From Tetrahymena thermophila SB210 (taxonomy: Eukaryota > Ciliophora > Oligohymenophorea > Hymenostomatida > Tetrahymenidae), in NCBI RefSeq assembly GCF_000189635.1, contig NW_002476457.1:62001-126000 (forward strand): DNA of 64,000 nt, written 5' to 3'. Both the position numbers and the translations under genes were made by a program. This document shows, piece after piece, positions 23,434 through 34,401 of this stretch (within the stretch, counting starts at the first letter, position 1; every line of letters starts with the position of its first letter). The notes below the pieces were generated by a model. The model ran no database searches, was not told where the DNA came from, and was given only the letters and a program-made list of their open reading frames with translations.

Positions 23434-26225
23434 TTGTGCTTAATTAATCTATTTAATAAGTTTTTTTTTGTATCTAATATATTTTAATGGCTATTATTTT
23501 TATATGTTTGCTTTCTTGCTTTCTTCTATATATAAGCTCTCTAAAATATTTATATTTATTGTTTTTTACTTTACTTTTTATTATTAATAAATTAATAAAC
23601 CCTAATATTTAGTAATCTTTATTCATCTTACAATATCTTAATTATATTTGGCAATAAGTCTTTTTTTCTGGATTTTATAGCTTCAATTTATATACTATCT
23701 ATTGCGCAAACACCTATAATTATTAATTCGTTTATTTTTTTTAATACTATCTGTTAATAAATTTTTTATTGAGTAAAATCCTTATGTCAATTTCATTAAT
23801 AATTATATTTAACACTCTTTATTATGAAAATAAATTAATAATTTTTAACCAATTAAAGAATTATTATAATTTATTTTACAAAAATAAATTTTGTCCATTA
23901 TTTTTAATTTTCAAACATTAAAAGCCAATTTCAAAATAGATACTTTTACTATGATAAGAATCTTTAATTAAAATAAAAACCAATAGTATTTGACATGATT
24001 TTATTCCATAAAAATTTGAATTTTCAAATAATCTTTTTGTTTTTTCATGTTCACTAATCTAAATATTCAACTATAAAATTTATTTTTTTGATTTTTGTAG
24101 TTAATATTTATGTGATTAAAAATATTTATTTTTTAATTTTATTTTATAAAAATTAAATTTAAAAAAAGTATTATCAGCAATGATATGATTAATTTTTAAA
24201 TTTTTTAATATTTAAGTAAATCAATAAAGAATCTCATTTCGTTTTATTTATTAATATTATTAATGTTATTAATATACTTATTATACTTGTTTATTACCAT
24301 TTTAATTTTTGGAAATAATTTATTATTAAAATAAATCTATTTTTTGATAATTCAGGAATACTAAAAGAAAAGCTAATCTTTTTTTAATAAGAATTTACAA
24401 TACATATTTATATTAGAATTCAATAAAAAAAAAATTTGCAATAGAAAACTTATTTTTTTATTTGATCAAAATGCCTAAAAATGCTTAATTATATAGTTTA
24501 AAACAAAATTTGTGAATAATATAAACACACTTAAAGTTAAATAAAACAGAAAAAGAAAAAGTATTAAAAATTTGTATAATATATAAATAAAATATATTTT
24601 TGCTTTTTTGATATTATATATTTAATATTATATTTATATGATTAGTTTAAAATTTAGAAGATATTAACTAAATAAATTTAGAAATTATTTCTATTGAGCT
24701 ATGGATTTTATAAAATTGTTAGAATATAGATATATTTGAGTATAAAGTGTTTTTGATAAACATGTTTAAATTAAAAAAAATATTTTATTTTAAATTTGAA
24801 AAAAATAAATTAATTCTAAATTCTTTTAAAAACTTTTTTGCAATTCCTTTAAAATTAAATCATGTTTTTTTAAAAAGGATTTCAAATTTAATAATGCAAT
24901 TTATTGATATATGTAAAATTGTATTGCTATTGATTATTGAAAATTAATAAAAAATACGTTATTTCAATTTTAGATACCTATTTTTTATTATAATTCAAAA
25001 AAAAAGAGTTTATTTCATTTCATATAAAATGTTTATTTTTTCTCCAATTTAAATTATTTTAATTTCTAGATTTTTATAACATAATAAAACTCAATTTATC
25101 ATTTTATCATCTTAAAAAAAATTATAAAACATCTTCAATAGAAGAAATGCTAAAAAACAATTATTATTTTTTAAAAATATCCATTTTAATTTTATTATAA
25201 AAATAAATTACTAGTATATCAATTTACTAATTTAACTTTTTATTTCTTATGGATTTGAGTATTTTTCTGGTATAATTCTATAATACTTTAAAAAATAATG
25301 ATAGGCTTATATTTGTTTGATCATTTAATTTTCATAAAATAAATTACTTTGTTTAAAAATAAATAAAGTAAAGTTTAGAGTAAATAACTTATCTAAAACA
25401 TTTTATAAAAAATTGTTAACAAAGTTAAATAATTACAGATGATCATATTTAATTATTTTCAGTTTTAATAAAAAAACTTTTTTATTCTAAACAATATTTG
25501 AAGAATTTATATTAGATTAAATGTTTTAAATTAAACTTTAGATGTAAGAAAAAATTAATTTTGAGATTTAATTTTTATATTGTGTAAGCCTAGAATGGAG
25601 GAAAAGATATTTATAGATATATAGATGCACAGAATATTTTAAATAGAGATCTGATTAATTTGAGTTACAATAAAAATAATGGATGTTTGTCTGATAATTA
25701 AAATGTGTAAAAGAATAAATGCAATTGTTAATAATGAAGGTGACAGTAAAAATAATTAGGAGTTAAATTTTTTTAATTTAGAAAAATAACACTTAAATTT
25801 TAGTTTAATTATGAATGATGCATAGTGACGCATTTTTTGCTTTTTATTTATTAAGAGCATTTCTTTTATATTGGATTAATATTCGAGAAGAATAAATAAA
25901 TGAGATTGTAGTTTGATATGTGGATTATGTAATTAATTCTGGTAATATGAATAATGATTAGAGTAAATTTAGTATTCAAATCTTTTATTAAAAGTTATTT
26001 GCATTCAAAACCAATAAATTAATTTAAAGAAAGTAAATAAAAAAATTAAAAATAGAAAATATCTTTTGATTACTAAACTGTAAATATTCAAAAAAATAAC
26101 TACTTCGACATACTCAGCTCAAAAATTTTTAACAAATTTCAATTCTTATTCTTCTTTATCATATTTAAATCGATCTTTGAACTATTATTTAATACCTGAG
26201 AGCTCAAACCTATAAATTAATTCAA
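23434..26225. other. intergenic spacer, about 2.8 kb
   Basis: Long AT-rich stretch. From about 25560 to 25910 the plus strand becomes a little less biased and shows two short open pieces: one reading NGGKDIYRYIDAQNILNRD at about 25594-25650, and one starting ATG at about 25817 reading MHSDAFFAFYLLRAFLLYW. They are in different frames, with no convincing splice sites joining them. They may be a small multi-exon gene or remnants; nothing else is supportable. Confidence 0.4.
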
Positions 26226-27149
26226 ATGGATACATAAAATTCGAATACTGATTCTACTACTACTATCCCAGTTGTTAATATTAATGAAAACAATTTTAAA
26301 TATGAAGAGATTCCTTCTTTAGATCACCCTGAACCACTTAAGGTTAAGGTAAATCAAAAAAAAGAAATTCTCCTAAGCGGTGGTGCTGGAGCTATAAGCT
26401 TTTAAGCAGGATATATGCATGGATTGTCAGAGATAATTCCACTAGAAGTTTTAAAAGAGTACAGAGTAGGTGGTGTTTCGGCAGGAGCTTGTGTTGCTGG
26501 ATTTTTCGTATTTTCTCTTTATAGCAAACATGACATGAAATACTGGTTCGAAAAATGCATCCGCAAGCTGCTTAATGTTGTAAGTAATTCTACTTTTGGA
26601 TTTTGGCAGACTACTTCTTTGCTATCAGAATTAGCTGCCTCTTCTTACAGAATCGCTTTAGAGTGTGGTGTTCCTTTGGATGAAGCTTTCCACTGCTATA
26701 TTTCATTAAGAAGTGGATTTATTGGATATAAAAAACACTTGGTCGATAAATTCATCAATGAGTAACAATTTGCAGAAGCAATTACTTGCTCATGTACAAT
26801 CCCTTTTGTGACTTCATTTAGCTTCTCTAATGAATACTAGGGCAAAAAAGCAATAGACGGAGGAGTCACTATGGGTATACCTTTTAGAAATAAAGATTCA
26901 GAATGCATTTTCTTAAACGTTCTCCCCAAGCCATTCCGCTCTTACCCTATCGTAAGAGACTTCCCAAATCACTTAACTACTATAGATATAGCTGAGGACT
27001 ATAATCTTGTATTCCCTACAGATTACTGGCTTTGGGATGAATAAAATGCTGATAAATAATTTGTATAAGGCTATTTAGCTGCAAAACATTAGCAAGATAA
27101 GTTGCTAAAAGCTTTTAATTTAGAATCTAAGCTCTAACCTGCTTAATGA
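26226..27149 (+). CDS. patatin-like phospholipase
   Basis: Single exon of 307 aa, ATG at 26226 (MDTQNSNTDSTTTIPVV), TGA at 27147-27149, with in-frame TAA/TAG glutamines. Patatin hallmarks occur in order. An oxyanion-hole glycine stretch ILLSGGAGAISFQAGYMHG is at about residues 49-68. The nucleophile elbow GGVSAGACVAG (GxSxG, catalytic Ser) is at about 82-92. The dyad aspartate sits in AIDGGVTMG at about 211-219 (DGG/A motif). By family these enzymes hydrolyse acyl groups from phospholipids or glycerolipids through a Ser-Asp dyad. There is no signal peptide; a weakly hydrophobic stretch follows the elbow (VAGFFVFSLY). So it probably acts inside the cell on membranes or lipid droplets, unlike the secreted lipases further right. 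No neighbour is closer than about 1 kb. Substrate and physiological role are not given by the sequence. Confidence 0.92.
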
Positions 27150-28244
27150 GATAACTAAATCAATTTTTATAACTTTGATATGTCAGATTGATTCAAGGAA
27201 TTAGATAGGTATATTCACTCATACATTCATATATGCATAACTACTTACCTTGCTTAATTAGTTAGTTATTTAAGTTAAGGTGGGTTATAATTAGATTTGA
27301 TAAGACCTAAATTAAACAATTAATTAAAAACCTAAAAAGCATTGAGTTGGTATATATCATCATTTACGTCATTATCAAAAGATAATTAGGAATTTATATT
27401 AAAAGGCATTTATCAGGAAAGCACAAATTAAATTAAAAATACATAGATTTTTAAAGATTTCTCACTATTTTCAATTTTATTAAGAATAATCATCATATTT
27501 TGTATATAGCATCATTTAAATAATACTTAATTAACTTAAACTACATTATTTATTAAAAATAAAATGTGTAATTTTCATCAATATATATATTCAGTAAAAA
27601 ATATAATAAATTATTTATCTTAAAATTCTATTATACGTTCATTTATTTCATTAAATTATGTATATTTATAATATTGCATCAAATAGAATGATACTCTGAA
27701 AAAGATATCTGATATAAGATAAGTTAGTATTATCTTAGAGTATGTATAGCTTTTAATTACTTTATTATTACAGATTTTATATTAGTTATTCAGACTATAT
27801 GACGAGATATATTTAATACTTTAAAAATGCTTTTCGTATAAAATTTGAAAAACTAAAATTAATACCTATTTTTGGTTTCATTACAACTTATTATTACAAA
27901 TTAAATATATTGAATTGAAATTAGATTTAAAATTGGTTCATTCTATTATCACACATAAATAGATTAGTTTATTATGCTTTCATTTTTCTATGATTAACTA
28001 ACTAATTACATTCTCCTATTACTAGTAAATTATTTTTAATCCAAATAATACAAAATGGCTTGTTTGTTTTTAATCCTTTCAACAAAAATATTTATTTTAT
28101 AATATCTGACTAAATTTATTGAGTTAATCTTAAATATCCTTTTATTTTATTTTTCTTTTAAAATTTAAAAATAGATAAATAGAAATAAAATTCAACTTTC
28201 AATTGTTAAAGAATATTAATTATTTAATTAAATATTTCATGAAA
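27150..28244. other. intergenic spacer upstream of tRNA-Asp
   Basis: AT-rich 3' flank of the phospholipase gene and upstream region of the tRNA. No coding frame or repeat recognised. Confidence 0.55.
28232..28244 (+). promoter_or_regulatory. conserved palindromic element directly upstream of tRNA-Asp
   Basis: ATATTTCATGAAA touches the tRNA 5' end and contains the palindrome TTTCATGAAA. The same 13 bases precede the other tRNA-Asp at 39505-39517. It may act in pol III initiation or may simply be residue of the duplication. Confidence 0.45.
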
Positions 28245-28316
28245 TCCGAGATAGTATAGTGGTTAGTATTCCTGCCTGTCACGCAGGAGACCCGGGTTCA
28301 ATTCCCGGTCTCGGAG
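28245..28316 (+). tRNA. tRNA-Asp (anticodon GTC)
   Basis: 72-nt cloverleaf. The acceptor stem TCCGAGA pairs with TCTCGGA, discriminator G. The anticodon arm is CCTGC-CTGTCAC-GCAGG with GTC in the loop. The TpsiC arm is CCGGG-TTCAATT-CCCGG. B-box GGTTCAATTCC is present. No intron and no encoded CCA, as in eukaryotes. Identical in sequence to the copy at 39518. Confidence 0.97.
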
Positions 28317-28317
28317 C

Positions 28318-28327
28318 TTTTTTTTTT
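28318..28327 (+). terminator. RNA polymerase III T-run
   Basis: Ten T residues begin two bases after the tRNA discriminator. This is a standard pol III stop. Confidence 0.9.
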
Positions 28328-30069
28328 AAAAAATTCTTTTGAAAAAAGAATGTTTAATTTTCTAAGAAATATGATATTGGAATTATTTTTTATTCTTTTT
28401 TAAAAAACAATGAAATAATTTAATTTTAATTTATTTTTTTCTACTATGATCAAAATTGTTATTAATAATTCAGATAACAATTTTTATTTAGAAGGTTTAT
28501 AAAAAATTAAATTTTTATAATATTTTGAGTAATTAATTATAAAAATTAGTGATAATCTTTTTTTTCTTTTTATAATTAAATTTAAAAAATAGTAATAATT
28601 ATAAAGAAATTGCAAAAAAATTGAATTAATTAATTAACCTTTTTTTCAGTCTAAAATATTTATCATCTAAAACTTTGTTTTACTAATTTATATTTATAAA
28701 AATATTAAATTAAAGAAAAAATTCAAACAGAAAGTTTATAAAAATTTCTTTATTTTAATATTTTTTAAAATAAATTTTTAATTAAAAGGTTTCATAAATA
28801 ATAAATAATAAACTAACTTACTTCATTGGTTTTAGTATTTTTTAAGATTAAATAATTTTTTTTTTATTATTTTATAATAAATTTTAGAAATTTAAAATTT
28901 GAATTTAGCTAATTAAATGAATTTTAATGACAAAAGTTATTTTATTATGTAAAAAAATAGTGATATTGATTCTTAATTCTTACCTAAGTCATAACAAAAA
29001 GGGTGTTTTCTAAAGAATATTTATTAAATTTTAAAATTAGAGATTTGTTAAAGATTGAATCCGTCTATAATACACTAATACTTAACAAAATAGATTTTAT
29101 ATTTTAGAATATAACTTTCTAATACTAGTAATAATTTAAGTAGTTTATTTTAGAATTTATTTTAAATAGCTTATATTTATTTAGTATAATTAATTTTAAA
29201 ATAATATTTTTAAAGAAAAATTATTTTACAATTAGTTTAAAAAAAAGATGATTAATTTTAAAAATGATTGTCAATATATACAATTAATATGAAAAAAAAT
29301 ATAAGTTTTAAAACTTTTTTAATCACTAATGAGATGAGTATTAACTTTATTTACTTTGAAAATTTTGAAAATAATAAAAATTAAATAAATAATTTAGTTT
29401 ATTAATTTGCTTTCGTTTTATTTTAATACAAATTCTAAATATTGAGATCAGTAATTTCATAATGAAGATAGGTGAATATATAAAATAAAAGTAATTGATT
29501 GTTATTTTAAAATAAAAAAATATTTAGGGGATAAAGTTAAACAATGCTTATTATGCAATAACTTAATACAAAGTTAAATAAACTTATGTTTTGAAAAATA
29601 CTGATTCTATGTAATTTGTGATGTTTTTGATTTTTAAAATTAAAATATATCAAAAGTGTTTCAACAAAAATAAAGTTATTAATTTTTTTCTATATTAAAA
29701 ATCTTTGGGTGTAGCTTTTATTTTAGTAAAATAATTTTTTATTAGATTATTGAAAATATACACAAAGATTAACAGAAAATTGAGACCACATAAATTAAAA
29801 AGATTTGATATATTTAAAGATAGCAATTTTAAAGTGTTGATTTTTAAATTGTAGTTCTAGTTTAGATATTTTACAAAGTTTTTTTAGGCATTTTAGTTTT
29901 AAAAGAGTTGATTGATTAGAATTTATTTGTTATAATTTAAATATGTTTTTATAGAATATTTTTTAATCAAAATATTTAATTTATTTCTAGATTTTTAGAA
30001 GAAAGTTAATTATTACATTTTTTTTAGCATTTCTGATTAATTTTATTTGAAAAATAAAGCCTCAAAATT
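28328..30069. other. intergenic spacer, about 1.7 kb
   Basis: Extremely AT-rich, with many A and T homopolymers. No gene, RNA or distinct repeat recognised. Confidence 0.55.
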
Positions 30070-31250
30070 TCAAAAAATTAAATTTAGATTTAAAAAATCA
30101 GAATTACAGCTAATCAAATACACTTTTATCTTTTGTATTTATTCATAAATTTATTTTTGGCTAGTAATTTATAGCACACTACTCATATCTCTAACTTTAT
30201 TTAATAATTATTATTCTAAATTTGAGCATTATTCTTTATCAACAGCAACTTGATTTCTTTCCCATATTTCTTCAAAACAAGTACCACTAAAGAATTAACT
30301 TGAAGCTGTGTAATTATTTTTTGTGCAAGTTTTAATTGAATCTTCTGTTCCTTCAGGGCAAACTGGTTCACATATAACTAATTTTCAAAAAAAAGTAATT
30401 AATGTTAATTATTTTGCATATAATTTCAGAAAATTTTATCATTAAAAAATTACAGCAAGATGAAGCCTTGAAATTCTTTTTACATTTTGGGAAAGAGAAA
30501 GATCCACACTTTTATCAATTTAATGATACATTAAAAAGGATTAAAAAATGAATAAAATAATACTTATTCGCAGCTTGTGTTTGGGTTTTCCTTATTGCAT
30601 CTCAGTTAGCTCTATTAAAAAAGATAGATTAAAATTTTGAAATTTAATTAATTTTCTTCTAGCATTCATTTAAAAAAAATGCATCAATTAATTATTTATT
30701 ACTTAGACCACAGAAAAAGGCCCATCTTGAGGAATCCATGAATATCCTACTCCTCTTGAATAAGAATTAGGTTTGATACATTATTCTTCTTGTTCAATAA
30801 ATCCTTTTGGACATTTTTGAGTGCAATCTTAATTTTGATAATTAAAAATATAAATTATTGATACATTAAAATAAAGCAAAATTTAAATCGACTACTTGAA
30901 GTTTTTCCCAAAGGTTTGTATCCAGGTTTACAAGCAGCCATCCAAAAGCCGTTATTTTTTATGCAAGGCTATTAAGTAGATTTCTCACATTACTCCTTTC
31001 CATCTACCCAGCAACTTGCTTCTAAGCACTTTGTTTGTATTTACTCTAATTCAGTAAATATTTTTTGAAAAAAAGAGCCTATCAAATATTCAGCATTTTT
31101 AGTGTATTCACTATAATTTTTTGTTATTATTTGGATTTATTCTTATAAACATTAATTCTCCTCAAATTATTTTACTTATTATTGAGAAAAACTTAAAGAA
31201 ATAAGAACAATAAATAATAATTTAAAGGAATATTAAATATTTTTATTCAT
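30070..31250 (-). CDS. secreted cysteine-rich protein, 5 exons
   Basis: ATG at 31250-31248 (MNKNIQYSFKLLFIVLISLS), TGA at 30072-30070. Four introns (30828-30895, 30612-30702, 30509-30563, 30378-30453) leave 891 nt, exactly 297 codons (296 aa). An N-terminal signal peptide (LLFIVLISLSFSQ) is followed by an alpha-helical region. Then come two cysteine modules: CLEASCWVDGKEQCEK...C..NNGFWMAACKPGY.., NCTQKCPKGFIEQEEQCIKP, YSRGVGYSW, RCNKENPNTSCEQCGSF..PKC, and ICEPVCPEG. The order matches the plus-strand gene at 51762-52643 (YGRGVGYPW, CPPGF, YPKC..GF), so the two are paralogues although distant. It is probably exported to the surface, a secretory granule or the medium; no known enzyme domain is recognised. 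At the last intron the splice gives SCFIC where the paralogue has GCCIC, so one acceptor may be off slightly. Confidence 0.8.
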
Positions 31251-32257
31251 TTATTTATAATATAAGCTAAAATAGTTAAATTTAAATAGTTTATATTTCA
31301 ATCAGAAGTTCAAATTATCTTTTTATTTATATTTCTTTTAATAATTTTATTATCACTTCTAATAGAATTCTTAATTTAAATAAAAATCCTTTTTCTCATC
31401 CTTAATTAAAAATATTACACAAAGACAAATCTGCAAATCTATTTTGGTATTTTAGTAACTTAGCTATTTAGACAAAAATATTATTCAGAATATGTAAGAA
31501 GATTTATGGTTTTTGTGAAAGTCTAATTTTGAGAAACAATGAAAATTTTGTATTTTTGGTAAATGTAATTCATCAATAAAATCACGTTTAAAAATTTTTT
31601 TTAATTTTAACTTCATTCCTATTCAAAAGGTAAATAAAACAATGCATAATCTAATTTATAGGAATAACTTAAGAAAGTATGAAATAAATAAAAATGTAAT
31701 GACATTTATTTAGACTTATTCACTAAATACCTACCGTTCATCCATTTAAATAAATAATTTATTATTAATATTTTAATTACTAAAGAAGAAAGATTTTTAA
31801 AAGGACATTTTTTTGTACGTATTTAGTAATATTGCTTGCTATAGAAAGAATTGTAAAAATTATTAAAAATTTGAATATAAATTTTTGGTCAGAATTTATC
31901 ATAATAAATGTAATTTGATACAAGCAAGAATTAATCAATATTTTTTATTCTACATTTAAAATATAAATCAAAATATTTAATTATTTACACAAATGATTTT
32001 ATAAATTTAGTTGAATTTAATAACTAAATTACTGTGTTCTTTTCAATAGGAAATCTTTTTTAATAATAGTTCTATTTTTTTACTACCCCTATTTTTTTGA
32101 AAATCTAAAATTAAAAAAATTTTTTAAAAATTCAATTTCTTTAATTGATTTACAATTAGTAATATTATTTATTAAAATCTACTTTTAATATTTTTATTCT
32201 AAAAAATATTATTAAAAAATAAAGGTATTTATCTATATTATTAACGAAAGAGTTTAA
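31251..32257. other. intergenic spacer, about 1 kb
   Basis: AT-rich; upstream of the cysteine-rich gene and of the uncertain plus-strand gene at 32258. Nothing else seen. Confidence 0.5.
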
Positions 32258-32955
32258 ATGAGCTACTCAAGTAATCATCTTTCAGAAATGAATATTCACA
32301 ACTTGAGACGCAATTCGACCAAGTATCTTTCAAAGGTATTAAAAATTAAAAAAGGAAAAAAATGTAGCATCAATCACTATAGAACCACTATCAATAACTG
32401 ACCAAATCTCACCAATGAAGAAAAATTTCAAAATGTATTCAAAAAATAATTTATATTTTAGATAAAAAATAATTATAACAATCAATAGTAACCTCATTAG
32501 CATTAATTTAGTAATCAAAGCAAATAGGAATGAACTGCTACAATAAATAAAATAATATCAATAATTAATCAATTAAAATAGTTTCAAAAAAACTATTGGT
32601 AAATTTATTAAACCAAACACAAATTGCTCAGATAATAAATCAAAAGACTCATTTATAACTAATGAATCAGAAAGATTATCAATCAAATGATATTGATTAA
32701 TAGAACCTTAATTACCTATCTATCACTATTTCAACTAAATAGTAATTAACATTCATCTAAATGAATATTGAATTCAAGTTCTAGCTTACAACCAAAGAGC
32801 TTAATTATTTAGATTATAGAAAATTGATCAATTTTAGCATGCATCTGTAAAATGGCAAATCAATATTTCTATCAGAAGAAATAAATAAAAAATTTTTCGC
32901 AATAAATCAACTTAGAATATTATTTAAAGTAAAATATCAAATTTCTTAAAAATGA
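32258..32955 (+). CDS. uncertain multi-exon gene or decayed gene
   Basis: An ATG at 32258 starts MSYSSNHLSEMNIHNLRR. A frame open from about 32369 to TGA 32688-32690 reads TSITIEPLSITDQISPMKKN and later RNELLQQIKQYQQLINQ, a helix with coiled-coil character. A further piece in another frame, about 32710 to TGA 32953-32955, reads TTKELNYLDYRKLINFSMHL and LSEEINKKFFAINQLR. Composition (Q, E, K, S, with in-frame TAA/TAG) looks coding. A first intron 32271-32367 (GTAATC...TGTAG) would join ATG to the middle frame. No splice pair that I trust joins the middle and last frames. It is either a small gene whose introns I cannot resolve or a remnant with a frameshift. No function recognised, no signal peptide. 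Confidence 0.35.
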
Positions 32956-33272
32956 ACTGATGGCCTTTTTATTTTAACTGCAATCAATTAAAGTTATTTC
33001 AAATTTCCTTAAATTTTTTAATATTAATTTTAAAGCAATCAGTGTTAAGCTATAAATTTTATTTTTTAAAATAATATAACCTTAAAAGAGAGCTTATTTA
33101 AATTACAGTAATTACCGTATATTTAATAGCAATCATTGAATTATTTAATAAAATATTTTTTTTTAATAATAAAGTCATTTCAATCAGATAGTCAAATTAG
33201 GAAGTAAGGGTACAATATATTATATATAATACAATTAATATTTAATGTAATAATAATTATTTTATTTGATCA

Positions 33273-34401
33273 TCATTAGCAAGTTAATATAGAACCAGAC
33301 CAATCCCATCCAAAATAAGTTAGATGGTCTAGAACATTAGCTGCTATTATTACTCCATCTGCACCAAATATTGTTTCCGCGTTTTAACATTAGTTATGTT
33401 AGTTTCCAAAAAGAACAAAAGAAGGATAGAATATTTCATGGTTGTAGTGGAAAAATGAAAATGGGTAAAGAAGAGGAGGTAAATGAGGAACTGGATCAGC
33501 AGCATTATTAATTCTACCATATTCTAAGGCAAAATTTTAACTGTTAAACCAGTTTGCATAAGTTTAGTCACCTACTCTAGGACAACCATAATTGTAAAAA
33601 GCATCAATAGGTTTATTTCCATTTAATTAGTAAATTACTGGTATTGAGTGAGCACTCATTGCAGCACCAAGAGAATGTCCTGTAACAAATACCTAAATTA
33701 TTTTTTTTAATTATTAAAATTTAATTAATTGATAAAGATAAGGATTATATGATGGATGATATATGATATTGTAAATATAATCATTAAATTTTAAAATTTG
33801 AATCTTTAATAAGAATAATAATTTTAATAAATAAATTATTATTTATTTTTAAAATTTATATTTATGGGCAATTTAAATTAATAATTGAAAATAAAATAAT
33901 TGTTTTTTCAAAACATTTAAATGATAAAAAATGATTTATTAGTTAGTTATTTACTTTTGCATTAGGATATAGTTAACGAAGTGAAGTAAAGCTAGTAACA
34001 AGCTGAGATTTCAATTATTTGAACTGGTTATAAAAGCCTTAATGGACATAACAGTTTTGGCAGAGTGGGTACTAAGTCTTGAAGGTGTTTAAGTCAGCAA
34101 TCCAATTTTCGATTAACCAAGGTACTGTTCCTCTGAATACAACAACAATTGCATCATGATGAGTGGAGTAGCCTAAATATCCACTAGCTTATAGAGTAGA
34201 GTTAAATAAGATAGTAACATTTCGAAGTCCTTAAGGGTTTTTATCACAAGCACATCCACAATTCCATTGTTCTATAGATTTAGGATTACAGTAAGAAGCA
34301 AGAGAGAAACCAGCTAAGTCTTAAGCAAGTGATTAAGTATAAGTAAATGATTAGCAGGCAGCAAATGACAAGCAAACCAATAGAAGCAATTACAATTTCA
34401 T
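33273..34401 (-). CDS. secreted class-3 lipase (copy 1)
   Basis: ATG at 34401-34399, TGA at 33275-33273. A 262-nt intron (33693-33954) leaves exactly 289 codons, 288 aa. The signal peptide MKLQLLLLVCLSFAACQS is followed by a lipase_3 alpha/beta-hydrolase fold: VVVFRGTVPW (oxyanion region), the nucleophile elbow VTGHSLGAA with Ser156, NAADPVPHLPP with Asp215, and DHLTYFGWDW with His272. The Ser-Asp spacing of 59 residues is that of filamentous-fungal lipases. An HYNHEIFY element precedes the last strand. Paired cysteines (WNCGCACDKN, CQNCYVH, C-terminal TCQ) suggest disulfides in the oxidising secretory path. It should cleave acyl esters of glycerolipids outside the cell or in food vacuoles. 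Four other copies lie at 37325, 44638, 56485 and 63356, all on this strand, each with an intron directly before the VF/IFVTGHSLG exon. Confidence 0.93.

Noticed and set aside
24747-24947. 66-codon open frame in the spacer (MFLINMFKLKKIFYFK...)
   Set aside because: Almost only K, F, I, L and N, as random AT-rich DNA gives. No homology, flank or splice support.
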